Assembly: GCA_030528665.1 (NCBI GenBank)
Contig: JAUMYK010000007.1
Coordinates: 1-43,786 of the forward strand
Origin: a bacterium
GTDB lineage: Bacteria; Patescibacteria; JAEDAM01; Absconditabacterales; Absconditicoccaceae
Direction of reading: 5' to 3'
Length of the DNA: 43,786 nt
Position numbers and translations under genes: made by a program. The notes under the pieces were generated by a model. It searched no databases and had not been told where the DNA came from. It saw only the letters and a program-made list of their open reading frames with translations. Within the stretch, counting starts at the first letter, position 1. Each line of letters opens with the position of its first letter. Below are positions 1-10,935 of this stretch, in pieces.

Positions 1-1
1 A

Positions 2-55
2 GCTAATAATCCTGAATATATCAAAAGAGAGGTTGTAAATAGAGGATTGGTGTAG
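2..55 (+). CDS. C-terminal end of an unidentified protein (partial)
   Basis: One frame is open from the window edge to a TAG at 53-55 and gives a tail ending PEYIKREVVNRGLV. The composition looks like ordinary protein, and a hairpin with a T-run follows about 50 bp later, as expected after a gene. Only 17 codons are visible, so no family can be named. Confidence 0.4.
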   Translation, partial: ANNPEYIKREVVNRGLV

Positions 56-106
56 GAAACAACTCACATCCTCACAGGAGAGATGATGACTTGAGAGAGG
101 ATATAC

Positions 107-173
107 AAACCGCTTTATTCAAAGATAAATTCGCTTTATACAAGGGAAACTATCTGTCAAAAGCGGTTTTTTT
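107..173 (+). terminator. Possible terminator with a long loop
   Basis: AAACCGCTTT (107-116) pairs perfectly with AAAGCGGTTT (160-169), and a run of seven T follows. The 43-nt loop is much longer than in the other terminators here, so this could also be the stem of a small structured RNA. Its position just after the first gene favours termination. Confidence 0.4.
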
Positions 174-242
174 ATAGTAACTATAGATAAAACTTGTGAA
201 TATAAAAATATTATATCATAAAAAAGTAAAAATGGTGGTGTA

Positions 243-250
243 GGGGGGGG
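243..250 (+). repeat. Run of eight G upstream of the surface-protein gene
   Basis: Eight consecutive G in a strongly AT-rich intergenic region, about 38 bp upstream of a TATAAT box and 90 bp upstream of the ATG at 339. Runs like this can change length by replication slippage. Confidence 0.8.
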
Positions 251-262
251 ATTTAGATATAA

Positions 263-293
263 TTGCTATGTTTTTAGCAAAAAAGAGTATAAT
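263..293 (+). promoter_or_regulatory. Possible promoter of the surface-protein gene
   Basis: TATAAT at 288-293 is a clear -10 box, 46 bp before the start codon. The only -35-like hexamer is TTGCTA at 263-268, with a 19-bp spacer, which is long compared with the 16 bp usual in this window. TTGCTA and TAGCAA in the spacer can also pair as a small hairpin. Confidence 0.35.
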
Positions 294-338
294 AAGTTAA
301 TACATTATGTAAATGTTTTAGTTTCTGTAGCGTTACAA

Positions 339-3300
339 ATGATCACAAAAACCAGACTTCTTAGCTTTTTTGCCCTTGTTTTGTATACATTTGGAGGAGT
401 AGTATTGGCATCTGGAGGGTTTTCAGCACCAAAACTCTGAGTACATGTCCCAGCTCCTACGACCTCATTTGTGGCAAATGTCAAAGACCCACTCTATGGA
501 GCCAAGGGAGATGGGACAACGGATGATACTGTAGCTATTCAGAGAGCGATCGATGCAGTACATGCACAGGGTGGAGGAGTCGTAGAAATTCCATCTGGTA
601 CGTATATGATTGATGCTACAGCGCAAAGAGGTGCTCATAGTTTGGTAAAAATTGATCCCTCGGGACTCTTGATGAAAAGTAATGTAATCATTAAATTTGC
701 TAATGATGCAACACTCAAGGCATTTCCAAATGCGAGCAAGGGCTATAATATTATTACCCTGTATAATGTAAATAATGCTCATATTATCGGAGGAAATTTT
801 GTAGGAGATCGTCATACGCATCAGATACTAGAAGGACAGAGTGGACATGGAATCCGTATTCTCTCTGCACAAAATATTGTAATAGAAAATACAACTGCGA
901 GAGATTTTTGGTGAGATGGAATCTATATTGGTATCAATAGTGGAGTGGAGCCTCAGAGTGCAGATATTATTCTCTATAATGTCACTATGGACAACAACCG
1001 CCGTCAGGGACTCTCAATTACCGATGGTAAAAGGATGAAAATTCTGAATTCAACTTTTAAAAATACCAATGGTCATATGCCTCAAGCAGGTATCGATATT
1101 GAACCAAATCCAAGCCGTACCATTACTGATATCGAGATCCGTAATAATACCTTTGAAAACAACGCAAGTTTTGGAGTCGTGGTATCAGGAGGACAGTTTA
1201 ATCGTGATACCGAAGAGGGAAGAAAATATGCTGATACTATTACTAGAAATATCCTAGTATTGGATAATACATTTACCAATAATACCGAATGAATATGGTT
1301 TTCAGGAGTAGAGTGAGGGCGTATTGCAGGCAATACCATTCGTTATGCTAATGTGGTATCTGCACCAACAGGTGGTATCCGCAAGCTTAGACTTGATGAG
1401 CTTACACGCGATGTAATAATAGAAAATAATACGATCTACGGAGGAGGGTATCCTCGTGGCTTTATTATTGAAGGACAAGTCAAAGAGTGAGGTGGAATCG
1501 AAGATCTCGGACAAAACAATACGATTCGTAATAATAGCTATAGATCAGATGTGTATATTCGTGGAAATCTGCAAGTAGGACAGACAGTCACTGCACATGT
1601 GCTGGATGGAGATATTGTGCCTGCAGAGGTACAGTATCAATGGAAAGCAGATGGCAATCCAATCTCATCTGCTACCCAAAAAATGTATCGCCTTCAGCAG
1701 AATGATTACGGAAAACGCATTAGTGTAACAGTGAATTTTACAGATCTTGCGAATAATGCTGAATCGGCTACAAGTACTGTTACCAATCCGATTGGCTCAG
1801 CTCAACCTAATCATACTCCACGTTGGCTCTTTGTCAGAAATGGCACGCTATTGGCAAATAAAACAGGAGCTAGCGTAGGGGAGATTGTTGTTCAAGACCC
1901 AGATCCACAAGATACACATAGCTATCGTGTTAGTGATGCTCGTTTTGAGGTGCGTGAAAATATTCTTAAGCTTAAGGATGATCAAAGAGTTGATTACACT
2001 AGAGAGCAAAAGATTATACTCAGTATTGAGGTAACTGATAGTGCAGGTGCTAGTTTTATTCGTGATGATATTACACTTACTGTACAAGAAAATACTCAAT
2101 CTCCTCTAGGACAAAAGTTGGGAGTGCATGTCCCAGCACCTATGACTTCCTTTGTCGCAAATGTAAAAGATCCAGTCTATGGAGCAAAAGGAGATGGAGT
2201 CACTGATGATACCGTAGCCATCCAGAAAGCTATCGACGCAGTACATGCGCAGGGCGGAGGTATCGTAGAGGTGCCAGCAGGTACGTATATGATAGATGCA
2301 GTCACTTCGCTTAAGATGAAGAGTAATGTGATTCTTAGACTCAATGATGCTACCATCCTCAAAGTGATTCCTAATGAGCAGCAACGTTATGCACTTCTGA
2401 GTTTTCATAATGTGGATAATGCCCATCTTTTGGGAGGAAGTTTGCAAGGAGATCGTGCAAATCATCGTGGAACAGCTGGTGAGCGAGGAATGGGAGTTGA
2501 TATCCGTTCAGCTACCAACATTGTCATTGAAAATACTATTGCGAGAGATTTTTGGTGAGATGGTATCTATCTAGGGAAAGCCACTACTACTGCACAGCAA
2601 AATGATAATATTATCCTCTATCAAGTTGTTGCAGATAATAATCGTCGTCAAGGGATTTCCATTACTGATGGTCAGAATATAAAAATTTTAAATTCTGAAT
2701 TGAAAAATACCAATTGAACTCCTCCACAGGCTGGTATTGATATCGAGCCAAATATTAATAATCATGTGAGGAATGTGGAGATTCGTAATTCCAAATTTAT
2801 CAATAATACAGGACAAGGTATTGTTTTGCTCGTAAATAAAGAGGCTGATGGAACAGCTACTATCAGCAATGTCGTGATTGATAACAATGAAGTGCGTGGA
2901 AATTACGCAGGTATTATTGCTGTAAATACCTCAAATCATACAATTACCAATAATACTATCAGTCAATCGCGTATGAAAATTTATTCGCTTTCCCTTGGAA
3001 GGACATCCAATATCACGGTAGCCAATAACACGATTTTGGATGGAGGTATTCGTAATATGGATAAAAATAATACTATTCTCTTTAATAATGTATTCCCAGC
3101 TACAGTATATGTGTATGGTGTAGGGCAGGTAGGAGAACATTTGAGAGCTGAGGTTGTTAATGATGATAGCCTCCCTACCAATATCAGCTATCAATGGTAT
3201 GCAGATAGAGTAGCAATTCCAAATGCAAATAGTGCTAACTACCTCATTACTGCCAATGAAGTAAATAAAACACTGACGGTAGGTGTACGTTTTACCAATG

Positions 3301-5999
3301 GTGCAGGAGCAGAAGAAACTGCAACGAGTTTGCCAACACGTCGTATTCGCCCTTGAACTTCTGATCCTTCCAATGGAGATAATCAACCTCCTTCAGCTGG
3401 AAAACTCTGAGTGCATGTCCCAGCACCTACGACTTCTTTTGTCGCAAATGTCAAAGATCCAGTCTATGGAGCAAAAGGAGATGGGGTAGCAGATGATACC
3501 GCAGCCATCCAGAAAGCTATCGACGCAGTACATGCCCAAGGTGGAGGAGTCGTGGATATTCCAGCAGGCACCTATATGATCAATGCAACCACATATCAGG
3601 GAGAGCATGGACTCCTGATGAAAAACAATGTAATCCTCCGTATGACCGAGACCACAACGCTCAAAGCACTTCCAAATGCCAGTCAGAGATATAGTATCGT
3701 TTCCTTTATTGATGTAGAAAATGCCCATATCCGTGGTGGTACTATTGAAGGAGAGAGGGATCAACACTTGGATACCAAAGGACAGTGGTGACATGGAATC
3801 AATCTTCTCAGTGCAAGCAATATTGTACTTGAAGGGGTAACTTCTAAAAACAACTGGTGAGATGGTTTCTATATTGGTAAAGCCACAAACAAGAAGAGTT
3901 CAGATATTATCCTCTATAGCGTGACAGCGGATAATAACCGTCGTCAAGGACTCTCAATTACTGATGGAAAAAAGATCAAAATTCTGAATTCAACCTTAAA
4001 AAATACGCATGGTCAGATGCCAAAATCTGGAATTAATATTGAGCCAAATCCAAACCAATCTGTTGAAGATGTAGATATTAGCAATAATAATATTCTCAAC
4101 AATCATGGTTTTGGAATTGTGGTGGCTGGAGATCACTTTACCACAACAGCAGTTCGCAATATCCGTATATATGATAATCTTATCTTAGATAATAGTGATG
4201 GAATCTGGGTAGGAGGATTAGAGTGAGGTTTAATTCGCAATAATACTATCCGTTATAGTGCGGTTTCACACAATATGACTGGACCATATAGATATCTCCT
4301 TCTAGACAAAAAAACACAAAATGTAGAAGTATCTGGTAATACTATTTTTGGTGGAGGATTTGAGACCAGACCTTGAGCGATTGTGAATTCTGGCTCAAAT
4401 AATACTATTAGCAATAATACCTATAAATCCGCAGTCTTTATCAGAGGAAATCCTCTACTTGGATCAAAACTCACAGCCAAGATACTTGATGCGGATCTCC
4501 CTCCTGCAGAGGATCAGATTAGCTATCAGTGGTATAGAGATGAGGTAGCAATCAGTGATGCTAGAGCTAAGACCTATCAAACTGTACCTAAAGATATTCA
4601 AAAAAATCTGACTGTAAAGGTGGATTTTACCGATCAGGAAGGGAATCTTGAATCTGCAATAAGTACAGCAGTACAGATTCTTGATGCTCCACAAAATAGG
4701 ACTCCATACGATATTTTGCTCAGTGCAACTACGCTTTCAGCTAATCAGCTTGGTGCAAAGATTGGACAAATTACAGTCAAGGATCATGATCAATGAGACA
4801 CGCATACGTTAACTGTCAATGATCCACGCTTTGAAATTACGAATACAACACTCCAACTCAAATCAGGACAAAAAATAGAGTATACGAGCCATAAAACACT
4901 TACCCTGCAAATTACTGCTAGAGACCAGTCGGGTGCTAGCTTCCGTAAAAACTTCCAAATCACTATCCTCAATACCTCATCCAATACAGGCTGATCTGGT
5001 GGAGGAGCGTGAGCAGGCTCGAATAGTGGAGGATCAGGAAGTTCTTGAGGCTGATCAAGCAGTGGTTCTTCACGCGGAACTTCATCAGGTGGAGGGGCAG
5101 TTATCAGAGACTATTGCCCAAATGGTGATCATTCTCCAAGCTATTATGATCAAAGCTGTGGAAATCAACCCACATCTACAGAACAAAATACACAGTTTTC
5201 TTGATCCAAGACAGAGGCACCAGCGCTTCCGATCCAAAAACACCAAAAAACTGATTCAGTCCCAGTAAAAACCTCTTCATCACAGGCATTAAGCTTTACT
5301 GATAAGGAACTCTTCAATCCATGGATCAAAGATAGTTATTGTTATCAGAGAAAAACAGGAGTATATATTCTAGATAATGCAAATCAGACAAGTTCGGAAG
5401 AACTCAAACAAGCCCTTACCTTTCTCAAGAGTTATGAACTTACTATCCATGATACGATCAAGGGATTTGCTCCGGATCGCCTCTTGACTAGACAGGAAGC
5501 TGCAAAATTCTTTGCTCAATTTGCGGTCAATGTACTCTGTAGACAAGCAGACATCGATCTTAAGGTACAGTATAGCGATATTGATCATATCCCTGCTGAT
5601 CTTAAACAGTATGTTATCCTTGCTACTCAGCTTGGACTGATGAAAGGAAATAGTCAAGATAATACCTTTAGACCTGGAGATTGGATCAGCAAAGCAGAGG
5701 TAAATGCGGTTATCGTCAGAATGCTTCTCAAAGCTCATCTCTCTGAGCCTGCAGACCAACGGTATACTCATTACAATCAAGCAGGAGCTGAACTAGGTAT
5801 TATTAGACAAGGTGCTGAGCTAGAGCCTATTCCAAGAGCATATGTGGCATTGATGCTTTGGAGAGCTTATAAACCACAAGCTTTTGTACTTGAGCATCAA
5901 CTCACCCAAGATGAGAATCTCAATAAACAAAATCCTATTCCAAAAGCAAGCTACCGACTTCAAAATCGTAGTATCTTTCTGAAATCTAAATCATCATAA
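339..5999 (+). CDS. Giant secreted surface protein with three pectate-lyase-like beta-helix units
   Basis: One frame of 1886 residues with 19 in-frame UGA codons read as Gly. It begins MITKTRLLSFFALVLYTFGG, a typical signal peptide. Three units start with nearly identical blocks (VANVKDPVYGAKGDG, then a TDDTVAIQKAIDAVHAQGGG-like stretch) at about nt 468, 2157 and 3444. This is the N-terminal signature of pectate-lyase superfamily right-handed beta-helices; N-rich helix coils follow. Each helix leads into an Ig-like module (YQWxAD). Units 1 and 3 then have a cadherin-like module; unit 2 lacks it. A Gly/Ser linker lies at about nt 4980-5090, four of its glycines encoded by UGA. The C-terminus (about 5460-5900) resembles an S-layer-homology pair (FRPGDWISKAEV). 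Substrate and enzyme activity are not established; a carbohydrate-binding or cleaving adhesin is my inference. Stop is TAA, followed by a terminator. Confidence 0.85.
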
Positions 6000-6018
6000 G
6001 GATAGCTATCCAAACCAC

Positions 6019-6049
6019 AAAAAAACTCAGAAATTTTTCTGGGTTTTTT
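6019..6049 (+). terminator. Terminator after the surface-protein gene
   Basis: CTCAGAAA and TTTCTGGG form a short hairpin followed by TTTTTT, 20 bp after the TAA at 5999. Confidence 0.75.
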
Positions 6050-6120
6050 CTCCAAATCTCAGCAATCCTTACTAGGACCGCCTCTCTCGCTATCCTTGTG
6101 ACAAAAAACTTCCCTTTTGC

Positions 6121-6148
6121 TTGAAAGTTGGCACTAAATCACTACAAT
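6121..6148 (+). promoter_or_regulatory. ftsK promoter
   Basis: TTGAAA (6121-6126), a 16-bp spacer, then TACAAT (6143-6148). Transcription would start near 6155, about 40 nt before the TTG start codon of ftsK. Confidence 0.6.
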
Positions 6149-6160
6149 CACCGAGCGAGA

Positions 6161-6183
6161 AAATCAGTCTTTTTTATTTTTTT
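6161..6183 (+). promoter_or_regulatory. TCAG plus T-rich leader element before ftsK
   Basis: AAATCAGTC followed by TTTTTTATTTTTTT in the expected 5' leader, 11 nt before the start codon. No complementary CTGA arm lies nearby, so it is not the 3' half of a terminator. The same arrangement precedes several other genes in this window. Confidence 0.5.
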
Positions 6184-6194
6184 CACTATCCATT

Positions 6195-8405
6195 TTGGCG
6201 AGAAGAAGAACTCAAAAGAGAAGTAGCAGATCCTTTTCCTTAAATAAAAACCATATCTGATGGGGAATGATCCTCCTAGGCGTACTCTATTTTTTCTCCA
6301 GAGCGATGGCACAAGGCTCTCCAGTATTCAACTTTTTTACCAAATATAGTACCATTGCTTTTGGTGAGATTTGACTTTTGTTCTTTTTTGGTTTAGCCTT
6401 GATTATTGGTATTCTTGTTTTGGTCAAAGGTTACCTTGCTAAATTTTTGGTTAAATATTTTTTTGGGCTGATGATGCTGATCTCTGCAGCACTCAATGTC
6501 CGCCTTTGGACCCTCGAAGCTCCGATCAATTATACCGCCAACGGAGGCTATTTTTCTTGGCCTTTGATTTGGTTTTTGGAGAAAGGACTCAAAACCAACT
6601 CCGAAAGCTACATCACAGCGATCAAAGCCATTATTATCGTGCTTTTGCTAGGGCTGATCATCTATCTGCTCTATACCCTCAATGTCCGCCTGCCAAAACT
6701 CCCAAAAATCACGATCGAACAGCCTGAGAAACCGCTCAAAAAACCACAAAAATCTGACTCCAAAGAGGAGGGGAGACCTACGATCACGATCACTCGTCCA
6801 GAGATCTCGACCGAAGCTATTATGGAAAAAGTCTCTCAAGCCACAGGTACCATCTCGCAAAAAGCTTCTAGCTCAGGCTCCCTTTTCAAGGAAATGTTCA
6901 AAGCCAAGGTCAGCGAAAAAATCGAGGAGAAAAAACCTCGCCCTGTGATCCAGTATGCAGGAGATAAACCGACTTTTGGCTATTCTGTGCTGGAATCCAA
7001 TCTCGGCAACGAACAAAAAATTGATGAAAAATTTCTAGTCGAAAAGGCAAAAGCATTGCAAACCAAATTGGCAGAGTTTTGAGTTCCAATTTCAATTGAG
7101 GGATTTGATATTTGACCTTCAATAGTGCAAATCAAAATCAAACCAGAAGAAGGCATCAAAATATCAGCTATCGAAGGACTAACTAATGATATAAAACTCT
7201 CTCTTAAATCAAAATCACTCAGAATTATCGCTCCTATCGCCTGAACAGATATGATTGGTATCCAAATTCCCAATCCTAAGCCAAATATGGTAAGACTCTG
7301 AGATGTGATTAGTACTGAAGAATTTGGAACATTGATGAAAAAATCAAGCACCAATCTTTCACTGGGAAAAGGTATTGATGGGAGTGTCCAGATCAAAGCC
7401 CTTGAGGCGATGCCACATTTACTCGTAGCAGGTGCTACAGGAAGTGGAAAATCTGTCGGAATCAACGATTTTATTGTCTCGCTGATGTTTCAAAATACTC
7501 CAGCGGAACTCAAATTCCTGATGGTCGATCCCAAGCAGGTAGAACTTGAAATGTATTCAGGTTTGCCATATTTGTTAGCACCAATTGTTTATGATAGTGG
7601 TAAAGCCATCAAACTCCTGCAATGGACAGTTGAGGAGATGGAAAAAAGATATTCAACACTTAAGGATGAAAGAGTCAGAAATCTGGATGAATACAACACG
7701 AAAATGCACTCCGAAGGTAAAGAAAAGATGTATCGTATTGTCTTTATTATTGATGAGATGGCAGATATGATGCTTTCAAGCTCTGCGAATAGAAAAGAAG
7801 TCGAAAACTGTATCAACCGCCTTGCTGCCAAAGCCAGAGCTGTTGGGATCCACCTGATTTTGGCGACACAGAGACCTTCTGTTAATGTGATTACGGGACT
7901 CATCAAGGCAAATATCCCAACCAGAATTGCTTTTGGTGTGGTATCTGAGGTGGATAGTAGGACAATTTTAGGGCGTAAGGGAGCCGAAGACCTCGTAGGA
8001 AAAGGAGATATGCTCTATATGGATCCAAGTACTAAATTCCCAATTAGAATCCAAGCCCCTTTTGTGTCCACAGAGGAGATCGAAAGAGTCGTAGCCCAGC
8101 TGAGAAATAAATATATGCAAAATCTAACTGAAGAAGATATTTATCATCCTGAGATCATCGCTGCTCTAGAAAGTAAGTTGGAAACCGCAAAAGGTGTACT
8201 AGGTGGAGGAGATAGTAGTTCTGATGATGATTTGGTCAATCAAGCGATCCAAGTCATCGCCGAGACCAGGAAAGCCTCAGCCACCCTCTTGCAGAGAAAG
8301 CTCAATGTCGGCTTTGCCAGAGCAGCGAGAATTATGGATATTCTGGAGGAGAGAGGAGTGATCTGACCACAGGAAGGCGCAAAGCCAAGAGATATTTTCC
8401 TCTAA
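6195..8405 (+). CDS. ftsK: FtsK/SpoIIIE DNA translocase
   Basis: Hexameric ATPase that pumps double-stranded DNA at the division septum to clear the chromosome. The 736-residue frame contains seven UGA codons read as Gly. The N-terminus has a basic start (LARRRTQKRSS) and about four membrane segments (roughly residues 20-160), followed by a short linker. The motor has Walker A GATGSGKS (about 413-420) and Walker B IIDE (about 518-521), followed by a gamma-type winged-helix end and the family tail GPQEGAKPRD, whose Gly is a UGA. It is shorter than E. coli FtsK because the linker is small. I chose TTG 6195 because the basic, membrane-preceding N-terminus is typical and no ATG lies upstream in frame; ATG 6267 would remove part of the first membrane segment. 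Own promoter, own terminator. Confidence 0.93.
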
Positions 8406-8425
8406 CTATAAAAGCAAAAAAATAG

Positions 8426-8467
8426 AAAAAGTCTGACACTTCCGCACTGGAAAACCAGACTTTTTTT
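8426..8467 (+). terminator. ftsK terminator
   Basis: AAAAAGTCTG ... CAGACTTTTTTT forms a strong hairpin 20 bp after the ftsK TAA. The A-run on the 5' side means it can also work in the opposite direction. Confidence 0.85.
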
Positions 8468-8574
8468 GTTAAACTCAGGTTTCATTTTCCCCTTGAGGAC
8501 TGTGATCACTTTTGAGTATTTTCATCAAGCAAAAAATATAGATACTATTCCAAAACCAAACAAGTAAAGAATAC

Positions 8575-8602
8575 TTGACTTTTAGGATAAAAAAGATATA
8601 GT
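8575..8602 (+). promoter_or_regulatory. Promoter of the 8631 gene
   Basis: TTGACT (8575-8580), 16-bp spacer, TATAGT (8597-8602), 28 bp before the ATG. An AAAAGGA stretch lies directly before the start codon. Confidence 0.7.
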
Positions 8603-8630
8603 AACTAAGAAATATAAAAACTGAAAAGGA

Positions 8631-9164
8631 ATGAAAGAGTTTATAAACAAAATTCAGCAGTGGGACAACCTTCTTGCTAAAGTAGGAAACCCCACTTGGG
8701 AAAAGCACTATAAAGTATGCTCTATTCCCCAAACCGTAGAAAACCAGCTCAAGGAATTTCTAGCGGGCTACGAATCATCAAAAGTATTGGTAATTCGAGA
8801 AAACTTGAGTTTGGAGCAATATCGAGTATTGCAAAGTGTTTTGGAAAATGACCGTATCTCACCTACTAATCGTTCACGACTTGCATTGCTCTATATGAAA
8901 GCAGCAAAGAAATACTTCTCAGGTCAACTTGAGGTATTCGAGTATCTTGAGCTTGAAAAACAACAAAAACTAGCACATGCGATACTCATAAAACGCATTA
9001 AAAAATTTACCAAGGTATCTCATCATTGAGATATCTTTTTTTTTACAAAGCTTCCCAACGATCACTATCTTCTTTGCTTGCTATCAGAAAAACACAAAGA
9101 AACCTGACCTTTCCCTTGCAGAAAAGCTTGATTTCCTAGGAGAAAAATCCATACTTGGATATAA
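8631..9164 (+). CDS. Small protein of unknown function; 3' end uncertain
   Basis: The 132 residues up to a UGA at 9027 look like normal soluble, helical, Lys/Leu-rich protein (start MKEFINKIQQWDNLLAKVGN). I do not recognise the family. If that UGA is read as Gly, as elsewhere, the frame runs to TAA at 9162-9164 (177 residues), but the added 45 residues look less protein-like and the UGA lies inside a hairpin followed by nine T. So transcription may end before any UAA or UAG is reached. The start is supported by a promoter 28 bp upstream and an A/G-rich ribosome site. Confidence 0.6.
9012..9044 (+). terminator. Terminator overlapping the end of the 8631 gene
   Basis: GTATCTCA, loop TCAT, TGAGATAT, then a run of nine T. 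It contains the in-frame UGA at 9027-9029. Confidence 0.7.
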
Positions 9165-9190
9165 AGTCAGCTTTTTACGACTTTTTTATC
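9165..9190 (+). promoter_or_regulatory. TCAG plus T-rich leader element before the SIMPL gene
   Basis: AGTCAGCTTTTTACGACTTTTTTATCC-like segment with TCAG at 9167-9170, 37 nt upstream of the ATG at 9207. A TATAAA lies directly before it, but no convincing -35 box was found. Confidence 0.45.
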
Positions 9191-9206
9191 CCTTATTTTG
9201 TACGCA

Positions 9207-9962
9207 ATGAAGCTTGATAAAGGAATTGCTATCGTGATTACGGCACTAATTATGAGTATGACGGCGATCTGGGCTGTCCGCTACCAAAGTCCGCTTCAGC
9301 AGGAAAAATCCCTGACCGTAGAAGGCTATGGAGAGGTAAAACTCATCCCTGATACCCTTAATCTCAATCTAGAAATCACCGCTACAGGTTCTACGACCCA
9401 GCAAGCCCAGACCAAAATGATTGAAATGCTTCTTGGAGTCAAGGAAATTCTTTCTGGACAGCAGATCCCTCCTCAGCAGATCAAAACGCTCAATATGCAG
9501 GTATGGCCTGATTCCTACTGGAATGATGGCGAGGAAAAAATTCGCCGATATGAGGCGAGTCAAAACCTCCTTGTACAGATCAAAGGCGAAAATTTCCAGG
9601 AGCTTGGTGCAACAATCATCGCTCAGCTCCCAGATTCAGGCAATATTCTTTTGCAAGGTGTGACCTTTAGTATCGAAGATCACAGCGCAGGAGTCCAACA
9701 GGCAAGGGAAAAAGCCTTTGAAGATGCAAAAAATCAGGCTGAACATCTTGCTAAACTCTCAGGAAGAAGCCTTGGTAAAGTCCTTTCCATTACTGATACC
9801 AATGACTATAACCATTATGACAGCTACCCTCGCTATACCTCAAAATCAATGAACTATATCGCAGCAGAGCGTGCTGATGCAGAAATGGTAGCATCTGAGC
9901 TGGTATCAGCAGGAGAGCAGGAGAAAAGCCACAATCTCAGCGTAACCTTTGCACTAGAGTAG
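9207..9962 (+). CDS. SIMPL-domain (DUF541) exported protein
   Basis: 251 residues. An N-terminal hydrophobic segment (GIAIVITALIMSMTAIWAV) acts as signal or anchor. The rest matches the SIMPL/DUF541 family: the VEGYGEVKLIPDTLNLNLEI start of the domain, a middle with paired helices, and the AREKAFEDAKNQAEHLAKL helix near the end. SIMPL proteins are periplasmic or extracytoplasmic, and some form oligomeric rings, but their role is poorly defined. I chose ATG 9207 over TTG 9198 because it is the stronger start codon. No UGA codons. Single-gene unit with a terminator about 55 bp downstream. Confidence 0.85.
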   Translation: MKLDKGIAIVITALIMSMTAIWAVRYQSPLQQEKSLTVEGYGEVKLIPDTLNLNLEITATGSTTQQAQTKMIEMLLGVKEILSGQQIPPQQIKTLNMQVWPDSYWNDGEEKIRRYEASQNLLVQIKGENFQELGATIIAQLPDSGNILLQGVTFSIEDHSAGVQQAREKAFEDAKNQAEHLAKLSGRSLGKVLSITDTNDYNHYDSYPRYTSKSMNYIAAERADAEMVASELVSAGEQEKSHNLSVTFALE

Positions 9963-10017
9963 TTGCAATCTAGCTCATACACTGACCAACTGATTGCTGA
10001 AAAAATAAAAAGAAAAG

Positions 10018-10046
10018 CCTGACTGGAAATTCCGATCAGGTTTTTT
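10018..10046. terminator. Bidirectional terminator between converging genes
   Basis: CCTGA ... TCAGG with an inner GGAA/TTCC stem, TTTTTT on the plus side and an A/T-rich flank on the other. It serves the SIMPL gene (plus) and the two small minus-strand genes. Confidence 0.8.
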
Positions 10047-10472
10047 CTATTGGTTTCACTTTTTTGTCTTTCGCTCTTTGAGCTTTTTCTTTTGCTCTTT
10101 GAGGGTTTTCTCTAGTTGTGAGCCACTCAAAGGACTTTTCAAAAGAGGATTCCATTGTTCCTCTCCATTGATTTTCAAAGAGTGAAGCTGCTTTTTCTTG
10201 AGCTTCATAGACCAATGGTAACTTTTGCTTTTAAATTCAAGCATAAGCAAGTCGTTTTTTGACTCTATTTTGAGTCCTAGAGAGTTTAGTTTAATAGTTA
10301 AGCTTGAAACTTGCATTCTTCCGTTTCCTACACGAGCAGTTTTGCTTACCACTCCATAGCTCACTAATTGAGGCTCTAGGGACTCAAAAGAAAGGTTGAG
10401 ATTGGGTTTTACTTTTTTCTTTTTTGAAAGTTGTGCTACTTGTACCGTAGCAGTTGTAACTAATTTGTCCAT
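10047..10472 (-). CDS. Small basic protein of unknown function
   Basis: 141 residues, stop TAG next to the shared terminator; one UGA near the end is read as Gly. Lys-rich at both ends (QLSKKKKVKPN near the start, LKEQKKKLKERKTKK near the end) around a beta-rich middle. No signal peptide or membrane segment. It starts 6 bp after the stop of the upstream 10479-10808 gene, so the two are probably co-transcribed and may act together. I do not recognise a family. Confidence 0.65.
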
Positions 10473-10478
10473 AGTAAA

Positions 10479-10808
10479 TTATTTTATTTTTTTGGTTACA
10501 ATTTCTGGCAAGCTGAAGTCGAGCGTATTGTGATTCCAGCTTTCAGCTCCATTCATCAGGCAGCTTGTGATTGCTGTCCTTGCTACTCGGATTTCGTAGC
10601 TTTCATTGCCACGATCCAAGAAGATCACGATCGCTCCCTCGGCTTGTAAAAAGCGTTCAAAGAAGAGTCGATGTCTTTTGCTTGTGATAAATTGTACGGT
10701 CTTCAAGGTAAAAGACAGTTCTTGATCACAAACAGTTCTAGAGATATTTTGAGGCTCAGTGAAATGAATCTCAAAGCTCTCAATCGGGATTCGCTTGTCT
10801 TTTTTCAT
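10479..10808 (-). CDS. Small protein of unknown function
   Basis: 109 residues, no UGA codons, TAA stop. Begins MKKDKRIPIESFEIHFTEPQ and contains FFERFLQAEGAIVIFLDRGN; predicted mixed alpha/beta, soluble. First gene of a two-gene minus-strand unit with the 10047-10472 gene. Its upstream region is shared with the divergent nrdB promoter. No family recognised. Confidence 0.65.
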   Translation of the reverse strand: MKKDKRIPIESFEIHFTEPQNISRTVCDQELSFTLKTVQFITSKRHRLFFERFLQAEGAIVIFLDRGNESYEIRVARTAITSCLMNGAESWNHNTLDFSLPEIVTKKIK

Positions 10809-10935
10809 GTTTTTGATGTTTTGTATTACGGGTATGTGTATATCTTTTTTCTCTCAGATGTCAAGAGTAAATACAAAATATAAAATCAGCATCAAAAGCC
10901 TGATTGCAGAGAAAAAGGATGAGTAAAAAAAGATA

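Noticed and set aside
339..5999. A row of broken pseudogenes in the first 6 kb and elsewhere
   Set aside because: Every interruption is TGA, always in the same frame, at positions where aligned repeats or families have Gly. There are no frameshifts and no TAA or TAG interruptions.
8475..8732. Hydrophobic 85-residue minus-strand frame
   Set aside because: It overlaps the ftsK terminator side, the 8631 promoter and the start of the 8631 gene; AT-rich antisense sequence often looks hydrophobic.
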